Shown: positions 24,201 to 37,576, counted from the first letter of the stretch. The stretch is DNA of 64,000 nt from Strix aluco (GCF_031877795.1 NC_133946.1:12375144-12439143); one strand, 5' to 3'. Translations and numbers: made by a program. Notes: generated by a model not told the origin, from the sequence alone.

Positions 24201-27200
24201 CTAGACCGCTGCATCAAGCAAAGGGAGGGAGGGCAAAAACATCCCTTATGGCTTCACTGAGGAGCAACCACCAACGCAACAGCAGCTCTCTGCTCCTGCC
24301 CAGAGCCTCGAGATTAGGCAGGCATCTGTTTTGGGTGCTCCAGAAACAGACCAAACAGGTTGAGAGATGTGCCAGAAAAATCGCCAAGGGAGGGCAGAAG
24401 GAGCTAAGCGAGGCGAGACAAGCACGTGATGCCCTAGGAAAGGAGGTGGAGAGACCTCAGGAGATTCAAATAAGCAGCATCTCTGGATCCTCATCTGGAG
24501 ACCCACTAGCCCAGATCTTCAGGAGGTACAGACCGGCAGAGCTCCACTAACACCGATTCAGGAGAGCTGAAGATCTGACCCCTGGGGCTAACAGCACCGT
24601 GCGGGACAGCAAGCAACGAGGGGTGCGAGAGCAAAGGCAGCGCTTCACGCAGCGAGCACAGCCCACTTTGAACCATGCCTAGCAACACCAACAATCGCTG
24701 CAGAGACATCCGCACCTCGGTGAGACCTAGCTACATCTCTCTAACATAACACCGTACCGGAGCACGTCTTGCCATGCATGTCACAGCAGCGAAGGAATCC
24801 CAGATTGCAAGGTTCACTGTCACTCGGTGTAACTGGCTTAACACAGCCTAATCGGTTATATTTCATAATAATAATAGAAGAACTGAAGGAAGGAATGAAG
24901 AAAAAATGAATTTTAGTCCCTAATGTGAGGCTGGCAGAACTGAACAAGCTTTAGCTCACCAAGCGTGCCCCACAATCACACCCTTGAGAAGTGAGAAAGT
25001 ACAGTCATTCCTCTTCTCCTTCCACAGGAGGAGACAGACACAGGAGTTAAAGATACAGTCACAAGTAAAACCAAAGCCTCTGATTGACTCAGGTTGGAGG
25101 GATCTCAGAGCATGTGCCCAGGGCTAAACCTCCAGAAGAACCGAGCACCAGTAACCAGATGGTTACACTCAATCCATATTTCACAAAACACACCCCAAAA
25201 GTGGCAGACCCCAAGGCTGTGTCTGAATTCACGCCCTGTGTCCCAGCTCAAACAGCAAGTCAGTGCAAGGCAGAGCTCAGATTTTGGGAGATCCCATCCT
25301 ATGCGTCAGGCTGGACCTGGAAAAACTTCACACTAACATTAGCTGGGGCTCAGGCGGAGGAGGTCCTGTTCCCCACCCTGGCTGCCTTGTCCACACGCGC
25401 TGTGCTAACACAGGCATTAGTGCAATCAGCCAACGAATGGGACCACAAAACCGATACAGCTGGAAAATAACCCAGGAAAAAAAAGTTATTCTTTAGGCCA
25501 GTCAGCCCACCAACCACGTGCAGCCGTGCAAAGGGCTGTCCTTGTGTGAAAGGACTGCAAGAGCAGAAACGCACAGGCAGGAGCGTCTCTTCCCATCAAG
25601 CGCCAGCTTACGCCAGCTTAAAGCATCTGCTAATTCCCAGCCTGTGCTGAACCTGGCAGCTGGCTCGCAGCAGAGCACTGACCTTCTGGGGCCCTGCACG
25701 CTGCCATGACCCTTGCCTAGCAGACCGGGCCACAAACATGAAGGATCATGCTTTTTGTACACCCATGGCTGAGCCTGTATCCATCACGGAACCCAGAGGG
25801 CTTGCTAACGCTGCAAGGATGCTGACCTGTATCCTAGAACACCAACTGCTGTTGGAAAAACTGGAGCCAGATGCTCTGAGAACACCATTCCCTAATCAAG
25901 TTAATGAAAAATCACTCATTTCTTTTCCCGTAGGAGCTGCCACCACCAAGCCCCACTGGACACGAGTACAGAGCAGCAGCAGATTTACTCATCTGACTAG
26001 AGGAAGAAAGCAAAGAGCCTACCTTCCTCTCTTCCCGCTCCTCATCGTCAAAGGTGAAGCACTGAGATTTCTGTGGGGCAAAACAAAAACAATCAAAATA
26101 AGTAATAGGTTAAAAAAAAAAATCCACAAAACTGTTTCCCCCAACCAGGGGAGGGCCATTCAGCTGGAAAGGAGCAGGTCTAAAAACATCCTGCAAAAGC
26201 AAGCACATCGTCTCAAGAACACTCCCCACCGGCACAGGGGCAGAGCATCGGCACGGCCGGGAGGGCCACAGCACTCAGGGGGGGCTGCAGTATTTGGGGG
26301 GTTTGTAAGAACCGGCGCAAGCTCCCGAGGAAGAAGATAAAAGGAAAACTTCCCTGCCACTGGTTTTCACTTCAGTCCTGCCTTTTCTTTCCAACACTGT
26401 TCCCACCTCAGCAGCTCCAATTATGTGCTTCACAAGGAGGGGGAACGAATCTGGTTTGAAAAGCACGGAGAAGGACTACGCCACCAGGTCCAAAGCGCTT
26501 TCCTTGACCGAGGGCCCCACTGTTCCGCAGGCTCCTGCTTCTCTTGCCTCCTTGAAAAACATCCAGGATGAATATGGCCCATCGCCCTCTTCAGCTGGCT
26601 CTGCGGTGAAGGCTGAATGCCACAGGCCAAAGTTGGGCCCGTCTGATGACGGACTCATTTTTAAATACTGCAGCAGTAAAGTGGGTACTCATCACAATCC
26701 CAATATCCCATAATAGCCGGTAATTCCTCTGCTCAGTGACACCACCAAGCTGCGCCTACAAGTTTCTCCTCTTGCTATTTCTTGTTCCCTTTCTTGACCA
26801 AAAGAAAGTACTGTCTCCTTGTTACTTGCCAACAGATCCCGGTGGTTATTCAGGCCACATTCTTTACCCACCAGAGACCTGATCTCTACAGCTCCACCAC
26901 GTCCCTGTCCCTAACGAACAGTCCTGCTCTTTGTTCATGGGTGACATTTCTGTGTTTCTCACTATTCTGGCTGTTCCTCGATGGACAGTCTCCTTTCTGG
27001 CTACATCTGCTGCCAACGAACCAGGCACCACAGGAGCCCTGCTGAAAAGCAGCACTTCCCAGTGAATGATGCAACCCTCATTTATACCGAGAGAGCAGCT
27101 GGTCCGAGCTTTGAGAATGAAAACGTTTAAAATTTATAAAGCACTAATTATGTATTTATAGATACAGCTAAATCCATAGAGATATGCAGATATAACTGTA

Positions 27201-29215
27201 TCATAATTCTCCCATCGTTTTCTTAGCGCTGTCAGCTGAGTTATGCTGCTTACACTTACGGAGCTGCTCGGTAATTAGTGTTACCACAATCAATCTCTCT
27301 TATACTCTGGAGTTATTCTTCTCTTGAGCAATCGCACTTCACAGATATCCCACCTACAGGTCTGACCAGCTGAGCTCGTCTCAGCCCATTTATCACCTCA
27401 CGAGTTGTGCAGTTGTCTAACTCTACCCGACTTCCCACCCAGCAAAGTCCGGGACTGACTGCACTGAGCTTCTGGAGACCGCAGGTGCTCCCTGACTTGC
27501 TCACTCTGCAAACGCAGCCTCCCCTGCTGTTCACTGCCTTATTTATGTGCTGCCAATTCCTGCTGCTTAAAAGCAGGAGATACAGTTTGCAGATTAACTG
27601 TGTCACAGCCTTTCTGGCCCAGAACAAGGCGCAACAGACGGAGCAAAGCCGACAGGATGCCTGAGAAAGCCCAGGCGCGGCGGTGGGGCAGCCGAACCCC
27701 TGTGGGGCTGTGCCAGGGGCTGCCCTCTCCGGCTGTAGCTCCCCGAGCTGGTCCCTGCACGGGCTGCAGCACCACGTCACGAGGCACTGGCGGTTCAGCC
27801 CTGAAACCGACGTGCTCCGCAGACAGCCACGCCACTTGTTCTTTCCCCATCGCACCCTCTTTGTGGGCTCCTGTAATCTCATTCGTGTATGCTCTTGCCA
27901 TACCTGTGGTTTTGCTTTAGCTGTAGTTTATTCCTGGCAATCAAAAATTGACTGTGTCTGCAATAGTGAATTAAAACATATCCCCAGAAAAAGGACAGTA
28001 CCGTCAATTTTTACAGTCAAAAATTATGGAAGGAAGTTGCTGAATTTGTCTGCAGTTTCATAATCCTCTTTGGTTGCCCCATTTCTTCTAGATGGGTTAG
28101 CAAAACCACTGACATTCTCACAAGTTTCCTACACTTGATACACTGACAAAGGATCCAGCTGGAGGAATTTGACAGAAAATATTGTGGTTTGATGCCTTGA
28201 GCTGGGTACACATCAACTTCTGCCTGCACTCTGCTTTTCTCCAGCACTTCACCTGCTGTGGGTGATGTTAATCCTGTGGACTGTCTTTAACACGGACCCA
28301 CTCCTTCTTAGCTAATATCTCCCCCGTTCCAAAACCAACTGCTGGAAAGAGTTGTGCACTCTCCCTCTTGCACACTCGTGGAAAGTATTCACAGGTTTTC
28401 CCCACTGGCTTCCCACCTACTCCAGAATGGTGCAGAGTGAGTCACAGAGATCTGCAGGGCCAGCCCTACCCTGTGGAAACCCTCTGAAGGAAATTTCCCT
28501 GACAACCAGAGTCTACTTCAAAATGGACTTACCCCCACAGATAATCTTTTGACACTTTAAGGCTAGAAACTCTTCCATTCCTGCTTCCCAACTACTCTTT
28601 TTTTGATGTTCTATATTCATTACTCACTTCTTATTGTCAGCTTTCAGACCAGGCACCTGTATCAAATTCCAGCAGCTCCTCCTTGTCCACCTCTAATGAT
28701 CTTTTACTTGCAAATCACGACAACCATTCCACCTGCAGCTCCTCCCCACATCTCAATTTTATCACCTCCAAACCTTGCCTTAACATAAAAGCTCCTCCTA
28801 CTCAGTCTTCACACTGACGTTTATTTCCCTGCCAGGTTTTACTTAGGATCTGGATAGTAATAAAAAAAAAAATCCCTTCTACATGTTTTACTTCCAGTAT
28901 ACGAAGGAACCAAGATAAAGAGAGGCTGCTTAGCTGCTTCCAAGCACAACAACAAGCCATAAACCATCTGCAAGTAAGAGATGAAGCAGTCTGTAACGCG
29001 CAGACAGACACGCTCAGAGGAGACAGACTGGGGACAGGCGGATGGCACAGAAATCCCCCAACACGGTAGCCTGCCCCCAGGCTGGTACACGGCAGCGGCT
29101 GATATCGGGCAGAGGTCTGATGCTCACTCACCTCCTGGTTGTAGACCTGAAGCACCTTCAGAATAGTGTCTTGCTCCCCACTCTCCACGGTGGCTACCAC
29201 AGTCCTGAGCTCCAT
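18249..29215 (-). CDS. RIC8A: Synembryn-A, G-alpha chaperone and exchange factor
   Basis: RIC8A folds nascent G-alpha i/q/12 subunits and acts as a guanine-nucleotide exchange factor for them in the cytoplasm. Coding exons: 29215-29132, 26070-26023, 23885-23271, 22678-22584, 21749-21599, 20955-20860, 20599-20455, 20009-19865, 18873-18754, 18369-18249; 539 aa against 531 in the human form I recall. The start [16 protein letters not shown] parallels the family N-terminus. The 615-base exon 3 carries armadillo-like helices ([27 protein letters not shown]). Later markers are [15 protein letters not shown] and [17 protein letters not shown]. The acidic segment [15 protein letters not shown] (442-456) holds the Ser and Thr that correspond to the CK2 sites of mammalian RIC8A. 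The C-terminus, [19 protein letters not shown] to SDSDLGLD, is also conserved. The exon 4 donor (GTCTCT) is weak. Confidence 0.97.
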
Positions 29216-29230
29216 TATCTCAACAGCTCA

Positions 29231-30855
29231 GCTACAGCAGGTGAAACAGGGAGGAAGGGGAGCGAGGGGGCTTCCAGGGCTGCTGGAGAACAGTGATGCA
29301 AAAGGACCTCGATGCACAAGGTCTGAGAGGGAGAGAGAAAGGGGTGAGGAAAGGAAAGAGGAGAAAAAAACCAAAACACAAAAAAAACCCAAGTGAGATT
29401 GCTCACGCCGTTGCATCCACAAAAGTAGAGCAGATGGATAACCCGAGTAGAACCAGCAGCCAGCTTCCTCTCCCTCCCTCTAATCCTCTTCTTCCTCTCT
29501 TTGCTTTTCAATGTTTAATATATGCCCTCCCAGTAAAGCACTTAGGGAGAACCTTCCCCCCACCCAGCTGGGGATTAACACAGAGCAGATAACAGCAGCT
29601 CCCTGAAATAGCTCTCTGCCTCCTCCTCCCCTGGCTGGCCTGATTTCTGTTACTGCACAGGAGGAAAAAAAAAAAAAAATATATCCAGAAACATTGCTGT
29701 GGAGTAGAAGGGGATGGAGAGGAAAGCCAGCCAGATAGGAAAGCATCCTCCTGGCTTAGGGTGGAGCTACCATTTAAGGTGGTAAAAAGAAAGAGATCGT
29801 CGGGATTTTGTTGCAGTCGCTGCTCCTCACGGTCAGTGCCCGAGACAGGCTGTGCATCAGATTAGGGCAGATACGCTGCCCAGGCGGTGAAAACGCACAT
29901 ACGGGGGCTGGCCAGCCTCCACGGCTCAAATCTTCATGTCATTACAGAAATTATGTGCCTCATGATAATAATGTAAATGAGCAGATGCGCACAGAGATGT
30001 GGATGATGAGATTATTTTAGACCCAGGCACAAGTTTAACAGCTTGTAGAGCCATGCAAGTCCACAGTGCTGGAAAGTAACTCCTAATGGTGGAAAATCTC
30101 GCAAATTTGAGTACATCTGGGAGCTCGTACATCAGTTTAGGCTCCGTGTAGCTACGTACCGTGTTCTGCAGTATGACCAAGCACTGGTCACACCTAACTA
30201 CAGGAAACCGTGCTGGCCCTGGGACCAGCTTCGGGAGAGGCCCTGGGAGCACCAGGTCACCCATCCCCTCCCGCCCCAACACCCCTGAAGAGGGGTTCGG
30301 TGGGATCGGGGGAAACTCCTACATTTTGGAAGCCAGAAAGCTGCGAGACCCGGCAGGTCGGTTCCCCGGGGCAGGCGGCACGGCGTCCCCAGCGCTGGGG
30401 CTGGGCTCCTCTCCGATTTTTTTTGGGGGGGGGGGAAGCACAGATCGCAGCATTTGTCATAATCCCCCCCGACCTTTCCACACCCCCCCAGCTCCCTCCT
30501 CACATCGTTACCTCCTTCTCCCACCCTTTTTTGCACCTTTCTAAACCCATTCAAGCCTTTTTGGGGGTTTTTTTGGCCCAAAGTAGCCGGGCAAAGCGCT
30601 GGCGGTACCTGCGGCACGCAGTCCCTCGGAGACAGCCGAAGCGGGCCGGGGCCTCGGGGCTGGAGCCGGGCCCGACCCCGGCCCACCCGGGCGCCCTCCC
30701 GCCCTCCCTCCGGCCGCCGTCCGTCCCGCCCCTCCGGCCCTGGGAGCCTCGGCCCCGCAGGGCAGGGCCGGCCCGGGGAGGCGGAGGCGGCCAGGCCCGG
30801 CCGCCGGCGGGGGAGAGGGGCGGCGGAGCTGGGGCGGGGAGGGAAGCGCCGTTAC
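29231..30855 (-). other. Predicted 5' UTR intron of RIC8A
   Basis: A donor (GAAG then GTAACG) ends at 30856 inside the CpG island. An acceptor (CTGCTGTAG) precedes 29231, sixteen bases before the start codon. Sequence around 29.2-29.9 kb is not promoter-like, so a non-coding first exon in the island is favoured. No transcript evidence is available. Confidence 0.55.
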
Positions 30856-30888
30856 CTTCCTCTCCGCCGCCCCGGCTTCCTGCCTCAT
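30856..30888 (-). other. uORF first part in RIC8A leader
   Basis: An ATG at 30888-30886, with G at -3, opens an 11-codon frame that reaches the predicted donor. After the predicted splice to 29231 it continues LSC and stops at 29222-29220, four bases before the RIC8A ATG at 29215. The result is a 14-codon upstream frame, conditional on the leader intron. Confidence 0.45.
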
Positions 30889-31128
30889 TTCCTGGCCCCG
30901 GCCCTCCCCCGGCGGTGCTCCGCGCCCGGGGGGCGGCAGCGGGGCCGGGCCGGGCCCAGCCTGGCGCGATAGCCCCGAGGGGTCCCGGTGCCCCCCGGGA
31001 GAGCGGCAGCCACCGCCTCAGGGCCCCGCGGAGCCCCGCCGCTGGGGGAGCGGGGAGGAGGGCGGCGGCCATTTTGTGGAGGCGGGGGCCGGCGCGGCTC
31101 CGCCCGGCGAGGCGGGGCCGGGGCCGCC
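30889..31128. promoter_or_regulatory. Bidirectional CpG promoter RIC8A/BET1L
   Basis: This is the core of a CpG island spanning about 30.6-31.35 kb, between the predicted RIC8A first exon and the BET1L start codon. It is very GC-rich and lacks an evident TATA box. A YY1-type site (AAAATGGCCGCC on the minus strand, about 31064-31076) lies 50-65 bases upstream of the BET1L ATG. In human the two genes are also adjacent and divergent. Confidence 0.75.
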
Positions 31129-34100
31129 ATGGCGGAGTGGGGCCGAGGTGAGGGGCTGGAGGCGGCGACGGGGTCGGGTGGGGGGATCCCTCGCTGCCGC
31201 TGTTGCCCTTTTGGGGGGCGGGTGGGCGAGCGTCCCTGCCGCCGCTCGAGAAGGAAGCGGACGCTCCCGCCGCCGTTTGGGACCCGCCTCAGGCCTCCGG
31301 CCCGGCCTGGAGGGGGCGGGGAGCGACCCGTCTGCCCAGTGCCTCCGGGGAAGGCAAAGCCAGGGGAGCCCCGAAATGCCCGAGGGGGCGAAGTGCCCCG
31401 GGTTTGCTCGGTTTCACCCAAATTCCGTGCTGGGGCAGTGCTGGAGGCCTCACTGGGGCACGAAGCTCCAGTGCTGCTGGGCGGTGGTGGCGGCTTGGGG
31501 TCGTGTTGGGGTCCGTTTGGGGAAAGTTTGGTGTGTTTTTGTCTAGAAGAGTTTCGGAGAGTTTCATGGTGCAAACCCCACGAGGCCGTAGGTGCGAGGA
31601 GGCAGCTGCAACAGCCTTCAACCAGCTCGCTCAGCCTCACCTGCCACGTTGGGTGAGCAACTGCTCCAGGACTTGCATCAGGCCAGGTAGAACTTACTCT
31701 CCTCTCTCTTCCCCCCAGGTCAGAGTCCAGGTGCTGTGGAGGATATGCTGGATGTGGAGAACAAGCGTATGGCAGACAGCCTGGCCAGCAAGGTCACCAG
31801 GCTGAAGTCGGTGAGTTGCTGGGTTCACGTCAGGTGCCGCAGTGAAGGAAGGACGGAGCATCGGTTATCCGGGTTGTTTGTGCAGTGTCTTGCGGGAGAG
31901 GAAAGCGTGTGGTCAATACAGAGGCTTTCCTGTGTATTAATGGCTCTTAGTTGTTGATAATACCATGGTTAACTTTCACTTGTGAAATGCCAGGGATGGC
32001 CAGAGGTTCAGCAACATCATCTAATGGGAATGATGTGGTTTTCATGGCACTCAAGGAAGGAGTTTTAGGTGCAGAGAGAAACATAAAAGCTGCACAGAGG
32101 GTTATTGCTAAGCACACCTCCTCGGGAAAAAAGTCACAATAAAAAGGCAGGTAAATTAGTTTTGAAAAATGCACATGTCTCTGTAAGTGGTGTTCTTAAA
32201 GCTAGTTTTCTCCTACTAACATCAAATACTTTGATTTAGATCTTAATAGAAGTCAGTGACTTGCCTTGTAGAAGGGAAGGCTCTAAATTCCTGCTGTTGT
32301 GTCCCAGCGATCAAATGCTCCTGTCCTATATATGACAGTTTCAGGCAGTCAGGCTTTATTTTCAGAGCTGCAGAGCTGAAAAAGTTCAACAACCTGAAAC
32401 CAAAATGAGAATCTTGTTCCTTTACCAAACAAGCCTCTGTCTGTCTATGTGGGAGACGGAGAAGCAGGGGCTTGCTTTTCTAATGTGCATTTCAAATTTT
32501 ACCAGCACGAGATGTGTCCTCTCTACGTTCCCAGTTCATTAATACTTGTTTCCTCCCTTAGCTGGCTCTGGATATTGACAAAGATGCTGACGAACAAAAC
32601 CGTTACCTGGATGGCATGGTAAGGAACCAAGGGAATGGAAAAAGCATGACTTTTTTGTGCTGGCTCTCAGCAGTTACCTGAACTGTGAAAGTTTAATAGC
32701 AGTTCAAAGTTAACAGACAGAGTTAGATCCCAGTGGTCAGTTTGGCAAAGCAGGGAATGTAACTAAACCTGTTTCCAGTGGACTTCTTGATATATAAACA
32801 TCAGATACTTAGCAGCTGCTGGTATCACTCTGTCCAGATGGGCGACGCGGTTGGTATCTAGCATCAGGAAAGGCCGACGTGGGCCAGCACGCTTCAGAAA
32901 TGCAGATGGCAATTACCTCCTTGCTGGGATTAAAGAGCTGCCTCCTGCAGCTGATGCTGGGAGATTGGCCTCGTCCTCAGCTGCTCCTGTGGTGTTTGGT
33001 ATTGCTGTATAAGTCTGTCAGGGTTGCTCACTGTAACACCTGAAACGCAGACTTGGTAGCACACTGATGTCTTTGGAAGGAGCAAAGCCAGTGCTCTGTT
33101 CTGTCATCTTCCAACACACAACACCCGATAAACCCAGAATCACTTTCCAGAGTAACCTGCCTCTTCAGATCTGGTTGCTGATGGAAAATCAGACTGCACT
33201 GGGGAAGGGCCAGAACAGCACATTCCTGCAGCAGAGGGGTTACCTGCTGAGGCCTCTCAGGAGAAAGGGAATTTGTTATCTAAATTGTGAGAGGAAGGGA
33301 ATCCAGCCCAGGGATTTGAGAAGCAGATTAGCACCACAACACCGGTGCTTGCAGAGCCTTTTCTGCATGTGCTGAGTGTTGGAGAGCTGGTGTGTGGAAG
33401 CGAGAGGAAAGATAATTGTAGGGTTGAAACCAGTTGAGTCAACCAGTGCTCAGCTTGGAAGCTTGATAACAGTGTGTGCTGCCAGTGTTGGAGTGTCTGA
33501 AATGGGTGTCTGCTCAGCCTGAAAATAGGAGAATGGAGGATCACAATAAAAGGTGTAATGATAGAAAAGCATAAAGGAGAAGCCCTCAATCAGCATGAAA
33601 TTGTGCTTCTGTTACAGAGAAGGTTTTGAAGCATTTCAGGAGCAACATGAGCAGAAGCTCCGAGCAGTTTGTGGATAAGGAAAACAGACCAGAACTCAAA
33701 AGGAAAATGCCTGAACTGCATTAATTTAAAAATTGTTTGCCACCTTCTGGTGGAGTTGCACAGGCATGCTGTCCCACGCTGAAGGGAAAATAGAACTAAT
33801 GACAGGAAATTGCAGGTTCTTCTGTGGTTGTGAGCCTGCCCCAGTGCACACTGATGGCATGAGCCTCATGTAGGGACGTTTCCTCTGAGTGAAGCATTCA
33901 CTTGCAGAGTTGCTGTTCACAAGCTGTTCAGGCAGAACAAGCTGCATGGGTACAATGCAACAGTGCAGCAGCAGGTAGTTCCACCCTGTTTTTAAACAGG
34001 GGAGGCGGCTTGTTTTAAGTTTAGAACAGATCTTCCCCTGTCTTTTTGTTTCCCTCTTTTGAGCGCGGTGGGAATGGTGCTGTGCCTGGAGCCTGAGCGC

Positions 34101-34411
34101 AGGAGGGGACAGACCTTCTGAGAGAGATGGCCAGCTGCTGTGCAGCCCCTGTGCAAATGTGCTGTAGCCAGGAAGTGGGAAATTCTTCAGGGATACCTTC
34201 ATCTGTTTATAATGCCTCCATCTGAATTTTCTTTCCCATTCAGGATTCAGATTTTATGAGTGTGACTGGCCTGCTAACCGGCAGTGTGAAGCGTTTCTCC
34301 ACCATGACACGGTCTGGGAGGGATAATCGCAAGTTGCTCTGTTCTGTTTCAGCAGGACTGATTGTTGTTTTCTTCATCCTCTACTATCTTGTGTCCAAAG
34401 CTGGGACTTGA
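31129..34411 (+). CDS. BET1L: BET1-like Golgi SNARE (GS15)
   Basis: BET1L (GS15) is a Qc-SNARE that pairs with syntaxin-5, GOS28 and Ykt6 in endosome-to-TGN and intra-Golgi fusion. Coding exons: 31129-31147, 31719-31810, 32562-32618, 34244-34411; 111 aa, as in human. The segment NKRMADSLASKVTRLKS followed by LALDIDKDADEQNRYLDGM is the SNARE heptad region. It leads into DSDFMSVTGLLTGSVKRFS and a C-terminal tail anchor (LLCSVSAGLIVVFFILYYLV). The first exon codes only MAEWGR plus one base. The ATG sits in a strong context (GCCGCCATGG). The 3' UTR appears long, about 2 kb. Confidence 0.97.
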
Positions 34412-36415
34412 GCTTGTTGTTCTGCAAGTTTTACAGAACAAACCCCACAACGATCAACAGACTTGTTCAACGCCTTTCTCGGTCTGCCCTTGGTGGAGAC
34501 TCAGATGTTCCAGACAGACCTTCCAAAAAACTTTTCTCTCCACCAGCTTCTTGTCATTGTTCTGGCTGGTCTCAGACATCTCTTTATAAAATGAGTATGT
34601 TTGATTCTAAACAGATTTTCATGTATAACACGATTTGATGTTGTTAAATGCTTATGCCTTTATCTCTTGCCTTGTCGTCCATGTCTTGCAGCCTGTTTTG
34701 TGTTACCTCCCTTACTGATACTCGGTACTAGGCTTGTGAGGAGATATGACTGAGAAATCCAGAAACTCGTTGATACTCAAAATTTGTTTGCTAAACCAGC
34801 CGAGCGTTGGAAGCTGTAGAGTTTAGGATGCCAGTTTATGACATTTGGAAGTATGAATATGTGATTTACATTCCAGCGTGGCCACTCAGCTGATACCTGG
34901 TCTCAGTTTCCCCTTGACTTGGAGACCTGTTGACATCATTGGTGTCCCTGGGTTGAAATCAAATCTGTACCATGTTGAAATGAAATTAGCAGTAGAGCGG
35001 GGCCCTCTTACTCTCTACTTGTTGCAGTGAAATGCTGCAGAGGAGCAAGACTATTTAAATGCTGGCTTGGTCGTCTTTATCATGCTGGGTAAAGCTGGGG
35101 GTGAACCCTGCAAGAAAGGAGGGCCAAAGTCCATAAGCCACCTTGACTTACACATGTGTAGTATCTCCCAGTACCTTCCCACGTGCTTGCAATACACTCC
35201 CTTAGACTGTTAAATCGGCGTGAAGAAAATCTGATGGGAAAAGGTCCAGTTGATTTCAGTTGTTAGGGTACCCCGGTACTAGAGCACTTCGGGGAGATGT
35301 TGTGCAAATAAAAGCAGAGGTTGAGGTCAAGTGAAACTCCTGAACGGTGCTGTTGGGGTGGTGGTGGGAGGTCGAGGGAGGATTTGATCAGAGGGTTGAT
35401 TTGTGTGTTTATTTATTTATTCATGTAGAAGGTAACCGAAGGAGCTCCTGCTTTGCCCTTCACAGTGTTTTGGGGATCGCAGGCTGCGGTGGTTGTGCGA
35501 GATGCGTGGCACAGCCCATCCCTACCAGTTCTGTTCCCAGGGCAGTTGTTTCCTGAAGGTGCAGCGTGTGCCGGGTTTCCTCTCCCGAGGGGTATGTGCA
35601 GCTCCGGGCGTGCAGCAGCCGGGAACTCCACCTTCCCTTTGCCCTCCTGGCCTTTCCTGGGGCTGCTCACGCCCCTCACGACCCCAGCTGTATTCTAACA
35701 TAGCTGAATTATTTAAGTCTGCCTGTGATGGAAGTAGGAGATCTGCAGCTTTAAAAACACTGTGTCTGTTGGGAGAAAGAAAAAAAGAATTTAAAATAAA
35801 ACGCTCTTTCTCTCTTCAGACAAAGCCCCACTGCCTGTTGTATAAACCTTTCCCTTTCCCAAGCAGCTGTGTTTCATCTTGTCTCTTTTCTGTACCAACT
35901 GCTCATCTGTTCCGGTTTTCCTTGTTGGAAGTTTTTGCTGATTTGCTTCTCTTCTGGTAACAACCACCTCTGCAGGACTAAGGCATTCCTCTGCTGATTT
36001 TCCTGTCTTCCAACTCCAGCGACGGCTGGATATTTCCTTTGGCCTTCCCCTTGTACCCATGAGGAATTCTTTGTCCTTGAACTAACCGGGGTCCAGATCT
36101 GTTAATGGACTGTGTTGTCCTTTGTTCCAGCTGTAGCAAACTGCTAACAAAATACTACCCTAACTGGATTAGGTGTGTTTTTTTCCACATTTGGGAAAAA
36201 TGTACAGGGAAGACAAGTAGAAAGGAGGCAGCAATTACTTTCTTTGGTTCTTCTTGCTGCTGCTCTGGTAAGATGTGGCAGCTCTGAACTCTCTGTTTGG
36301 AAGAATGATGGGTGAATTGTTTTGATTTTCTGAAGCAGATGAGTTCTGATGAAAGGCCACTGGAACAGCCCGGCCTCCATAATGCTGGTGGTTCGGGTTT
36401 GCTTTTACTGTTGTA

Positions 36416-36421
36416 AATAAA
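36416..36421 (+). terminator. BET1L distal polyadenylation signal
   Basis: AATAAA is followed by a T/GT-rich stretch (TGTTTTTTTCCGTGTG), a good cleavage context, 2.0 kb past the stop. A proximal AATAAA at 35307-35312 and another near 35796 could give shorter 3' UTRs. Confidence 0.55.
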
Positions 36422-36439
36422 GCTCTGGTTTTACAATTT

Positions 36440-37384
36440 TTTGCTCAAGTGTTTTTTTCCGTGTGCTTACATGCTAGCAAGGCTAAATACCAAGATCAAA
36501 TCATGCCGTTGAACTGTAGAGAACCTTGGAGCCCAGTTTCAGCGTTACCCCAAGAAACAGCACGTCTTCAGTGACCTGAACCACGGGGCTGGGAGCGGGG
36601 CTGCCCTGGCTTGGGGGGAGCAGGTCTTCATCCTCCGCAAGATCTGCCCCTGCCGTTTCAGAAGATGACTCATATCTCCAGTATTGGCTCTGGACGAGCG
36701 ATACGTCAGCCGTTTTGCTGCTTTAGTGTCCAATATCTGATAATCTAGTCCTAACATTACAATGTTTTTTTCTGAGGCATAAAAATCAGAGAGAGCAGAT
36801 CTTCCTCATGCACACCCCCCCAGCTCAAAGTGAACGTACAAAACATTTGGGGGAGTTTTTACTGAAGCGCTAACAAACCAAGAACTGGAACTCGGCTGTG
36901 AACCGTTGTTTTCAGCGCGGTTTTGCAGCACTGCCTGAAGGTGCATCCCCAGATCGTTACACAGAGTAACTCGCACTTCCCTTGCCTGCTCATACCACCG
37001 TTAACACAGTAGCTAGGATCACTGCAGCAAACGTAAAACAAATTATATGGTAATAATGGGACAAGATGAAATACCGGCAGTAACTGCTTTCTGAATCCAT
37101 ATGCCCATAGTTGTTTACTGGAATTAGTGGAATGCAGTTAATTGTCTGAAGAGGGGATTGCAGGTCTCGGGGAAACTGCAGGTGCCTGTGGCTGGATCAG
37201 CATCACCTAGAAGGGGAAAAAATGAGAAAAACCCCACAAAATGTGACCGTGGGGCCTTGTTCTCCAGCAGATCTGTCCTCAGCGAAGGCCGTCCGATAGA
37301 ACAGGCGGATGTGAAGGCCGGAGAAAAGGAGTTTTGGGGCGTGTCAAAAATGTTTGTAGGCGGCCTCTGAAAGGGAAGATCTCG
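36440..37384. other. Spacer BET1L to VPS51, no gene seen
   Basis: This is ordinary AT-balanced sequence without recognisable exons on either strand. GC content climbs steeply from about 37.38 kb into the VPS51 promoter. Confidence 0.6.
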
Positions 37385-37576
37385 CGTTTGACAGAAGATG
37401 GAGGGACGTGCCCACGCCGCCTGGTGCCTCCGGCACCCCAGCATCCCCAGCATCCCGGGGCGCGGCCGCCATGACAGGCCGGGCGGTCGGTTGCCGCGGC
37501 AACGGGGACGCCCCGGCGGAAGTGACGCTCCGGGGAAGGGCCGGAAGTAGCGGGCGGGGGCGGAGGTGCCGGCGCG
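37385..37576 (+). promoter_or_regulatory. VPS51 CpG promoter
   Basis: A short CpG island directly upstream of the VPS51 ATG. It contains a perfect X-box (37490-37503), a GGAAGTGACG ETS/CRE-like site near 37518 and CCGGAAGTAG near 37540. No TATA box is evident. There is no sign of a divergent gene within the nearest kilobase upstream. Confidence 0.7.
37490..37503. promoter_or_regulatory. Perfect palindromic X-box (RFX-type)
   Basis: GTTGCC-GC-GGCAAC is an exact inverted repeat matching the RFX consensus. It lies about 75-85 bases upstream of the VPS51 start codon. Confidence 0.65.

Noticed and set aside
27060-27900. LTR- or gene-like sequence in RIC8A intron 1, including 189- and 120-codon minus-strand frames
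   Set aside because: No clear LTR termini, target duplication or recognisable protein family, and no consistent splice sites.
33738-33760. Second CTCF-like motif in BET1L intron 3
   Set aside because: The core has a mismatch at a constrained position (A where C/T is expected), so it is too weak to list.
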